From: Flectobacillus sp.
GTDB taxonomy: Bacteria > Bacteroidota > Bacteroidia > Cytophagales > Spirosomataceae
DNA length: 16,330 bases
Direction of reading: 5' to 3'
Assembly (NCBI GenBank): GCA_029865665.1
Contig: JARXAV010000169.1
Span: 1-16,330 of the forward strand
The notes under the pieces: model-generated
What the model was told of the DNA's origin: nothing
Seen by the model: only the letters and a program-made list of their open reading frames with translations
Database searches by the model: none
Part shown: positions 14,287 to 16,330 of the stretch, one piece after another
Position numbering within the stretch: position 1 is the stretch's first letter
How the letters are laid out: the number at the start of each line of letters is the position of its first letter
Made by a program: the position numbers and the translations under genes

Positions 14287-15819
14287 TTATTTGGCTAAAC
14301 CAAGAGGAGAAAATAAGATGTAGATGAACACCATTAGAAGTAGTAAGATAGCGTAATACGCATATCTATTTTTCCACGGATGAATATCAATTTGATGTTT
14401 ATCAATGAGGATAAAAGGGGTTTCTCTAGGATACATTTTGCCAATCAGTAACATTATTGCAGTTGTTACGACAAAGAGAATCCCTAATAAATGTAGGTAA
14501 TGAATTCCTGTATTACAGAAAAACTGAAGGATGGCGTAACTACTGACAAAAAAGATAAGTCCAATTTTGGCAGCAAGGGCGGGTGTCCATTTGGTGATAA
14601 AGCCTACAAAAATAATCGTAAAGATGGGTACGCTAAAAACACTCCCTACCATTTGTAAATAATTGTAAAAACCGCCTTTAACGTAATAGATAAATGGAGC
14701 AATACACATCGCCAAGATTGCCACAATGACTTGGAAGTACTTAGCTACTTTAATTTGTTGGTGGTCACTAAGTGCTGCCTTATATTTTTTGGAAAAATAT
14801 GGTTTATAAATATTCATTACAAATAACGTACTACTACTTGTTAACCCTGCATTGAAGCCTGTAATGGCAGCACCCAAGATGGCGAATGCAATAAAGAAAA
14901 TACAAATCGACGGCAGTACGTCTCCAGCTAACTTTGGAAAAACCTCCGCACTATTGGCAATGTTAGGATACAGATGAACAGCAATAATACCGGGCAAATT
15001 CAACATGAGTGGCGAAAGCAATTTTCCTACCGCTGCCAGAGCTAGTCCCTTTTGGCTTTCGGCAAGGTTTCTGGCAGACAGGGTACGTTGAACGATGTAT
15101 TGCTCAATCCCCCAATAGTTGAGATTTATCAGAAGCATTCCCGTAAAAATGGTACTAAAAGGAATGGCGTCCGTACTTGTACCAATAGCGTTAAAATGTT
15201 CTCGATGTGAACCTAGCAGTACGGTGAATCCATCTTGTAAATTGCCGTTACCAAGTGCTTTAATACCAAAATAAGGAAGACTTATTCCTCCAATTAATAA
15301 TGAAAGCCCTAATAAGGTATCTGATAAAGCCAAGATTCTAACACCCCCGACTAAGGCGTAAATAGTGGCCGAGATTCCTAAGAACCAGATAATTCCGATT
15401 AAAACGTACCAGTCGTTTAGACCTAAATAGCCAGACCAATCAAAAAGTCCCTTAAATACGACTGCACCACTGTATAGCACAGAGGGCAGCATATTGACGA
15501 GATAACTTACCAAAAAAATAAGGGAAACAATTTGTTGTGTGGCTTTATCGAAACGTTGTTCTAAATATTCGGGAGTAGTGGTAATGCCACTTTTTAAGTA
15601 AATCGGCATGAAGAACTCCGAAACAATCATCATAGCAAGCACAGAAGTCATGCCCCATGCCATCACCGTCATATTGTTGGTATAGACAGACTCATTTTCG
15701 CCAACAAGTTGCGTTCCGTTGATGTTACTTAAAAACAGTAAGCTACCGACTAATACAAAGTTGAGGTTACGACTTCCTAGGAAAAAATCACTTGAAGTTT
15801 GTTTTTTTCTTTTAGCCAT
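14287..15819 (-). CDS. sodium:solute symporter (SSS family), first helix absent
   Basis: The protein is 510 aa of the SSS family (SGLT-like), which takes up sugars or other solutes with Na+. MAKRKKQTSSDFFLGSRNLN matches the loop that normally follows the first helix. LLFLSNINGTQLVGENESVY corresponds to the unwound helix at the substrate site, YLKSGITTTPEYLEQRFD is the conserved cytoplasmic loop, and NYWGIEQYIVQRTLSARNLA together with FAILGAAITGFNAGLTSSST are later family motifs, the last near the Na+ site. About 13 helices are seen. Family members usually carry about 25 residues with one more helix before the SDFFLGSR motif. Here an in-frame TAA lies two codons before the ATG and the upstream gene ends 49 nt away, so that helix is missing. 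In the sugar transporter vSGLT the equivalent helix is outside the transport core, so activity is possible. The GntR regulator directly upstream likely controls it. Confidence 0.9.
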   Translation of the reverse strand: MAKRKKQTSSDFFLGSRNLNFVLVGSLLFLSNINGTQLVGENESVYTNNMTVMAWGMTSVLAMMIVSEFFMPIYLKSGITTTPEYLEQRFDKATQQIVSLIFLVSYLVNMLPSVLYSGAVVFKGLFDWSGYLGLNDWYVLIGIIWFLGISATIYALVGGVRILALSDTLLGLSLLIGGISLPYFGIKALGNGNLQDGFTVLLGSHREHFNAIGTSTDAIPFSTIFTGMLLINLNYWGIEQYIVQRTLSARNLAESQKGLALAAVGKLLSPLMLNLPGIIAVHLYPNIANSAEVFPKLAGDVLPSICIFFIAFAILGAAITGFNAGLTSSSTLFVMNIYKPYFSKKYKAALSDHQQIKVAKYFQVIVAILAMCIAPFIYYVKGGFYNYLQMVGSVFSVPIFTIIFVGFITKWTPALAAKIGLIFFVSSYAILQFFCNTGIHYLHLLGILFVVTTAIMLLIGKMYPRETPFILIDKHQIDIHPWKNRYAYYAILLLLMVFIYILFSPLGLAK

Positions 15820-15868
15820 TGCTTAAAAGTTGGCATTATTTTAAAGGAAATTATTCATTACACCTACT

Positions 15869-16330
15869 TTACAAAGACTTGCGTTTGTATAAAATGGTTG
15901 GTAGAATTTCCTGTATTTTTTCACGAGTTAAGACGAATCGAGCGGCTTTTCTTCCCATTTCGCCAAAATCTACCGAGAACGTTGTGATACCATCCCAAAT
16001 GATTTCCTTCACAGGTTCGTCGTTGTGCGATAACAGGGCCATATCTTCTCCTAACTTAAAGCCTTTGTCTTTACAATCTTTGAGCATCTCAAAAATATCT
16101 GCATTGTCAAGAGTAAAATAGACCATTCCTTTCTCCAAACTCCCCTTCTCGTACTTCGTTTTAATTTCGCCTTTTATGTCAAACTCTTTATAGAATCGTT
16201 TGAATGCACGCAATATTTCGATGGGAATATTAGAGGCTGGACGATAATAAAATGTCATTTTACCAAATTTCTTTATTTCATCTAATAAATCTACAAATAC
16301 CTGATAACTAGACTGTTCGAACTCCTGAGC
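15869..16330 (-). CDS. GntR-family regulator with LacI-like effector domain (C-terminal part only)
   Basis: Only the last 153 residues are in the window; the frame is open to the edge (AQEFEQSSYQVFVDLLDEIK before the internal methionine at 16258), so the start lies outside. What remains is the effector-binding half. MALLSHNDEPVKEIIWDGIT and FSVDFGEMGRKAARFVL align with LLSYDDTPIKALLAEGISVI and SNDFELMGTRAAQMIL of the GntR protein at 4579-5613, and both end in KRKSL. The winged-helix domain is therefore expected beyond the edge. It ends 49 nt before the sodium:solute symporter, on the same strand. Such a pair usually means that the regulator senses the transported sugar or its metabolite, which is inference. 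Confidence 0.85.
   Translation of the reverse strand, partial: AQEFEQSSYQVFVDLLDEIKKFGKMTFYYRPASNIPIEILRAFKRFYKEFDIKGEIKTKYEKGSLEKGMVYFTLDNADIFEMLKDCKDKGFKLGEDMALLSHNDEPVKEIIWDGITTFSVDFGEMGRKAARFVLTREKIQEILPTILYKRKSL

Overview
The window reads as chromosomal DNA from an AT-rich Bacteroidota bacterium, most likely of the Cytophagales. The protein families and gene neighbourhoods fit this. The clearest sign is a set of promoters of the Bacteroidota form, TTTG, 19-21 bases, then TAnnTTTG, in front of genes that lack strong Shine-Dalgarno sites. No insertion sequence, phage gene or CRISPR array was seen.

Layout. Positions 1-3899 (minus) hold a small secreted protein, dabA, and the 5' part of dabB. 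DabAB is a two-subunit inorganic-carbon (CO2/bicarbonate) uptake complex. Positions 3900-4578 contain no protein gene but hold a well-delimited candidate small RNA of about 200 nt with its own promoter and terminator. A GntR-type regulator follows (4579-5613, plus), closed by a bidirectional terminator. Next come an RluD-type pseudouridine synthase and a GNAT acetyltransferase in one minus-strand operon. This operon diverges from a PLP-dependent D-cysteine desulfhydrase/ACC deaminase-type enzyme, and the two divergent promoters overlap. Positions 8200-10183 (minus) encode a secreted thioredoxin-fold protein without its redox cysteines, then a bestrophin-like channel. Further along are sufB (minus) and an Lrp/AsnC regulator (minus). 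Positions 12348-12987 have no protein gene but carry a strong plus-strand promoter, a tRNA-like gene with an 88-nt insertion, and a terminator. The right end has a YitT-family membrane protein, a sodium:solute symporter that lacks its usual first helix, and the C-terminal part of a second GntR-type regulator.

How the genes work together. DabA and DabB would act as one membrane complex. The thioredoxin-like protein and the channel are probably cotranscribed, as are the pseudouridine synthase and the acetyltransferase. The second GntR regulator lies directly upstream of the symporter and probably controls sugar or solute uptake; it is related to the first GntR protein. SufB is the scaffold of Fe-S cluster assembly, but no other suf gene lies beside it here.

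The most unusual items are the tRNA-like RNA with the expanded region between anticodon arm and T arm (12629-12787), the candidate small RNA at 4213-4413, and a possible three-way-junction element between the small secreted protein gene and dabA (3455-3522).
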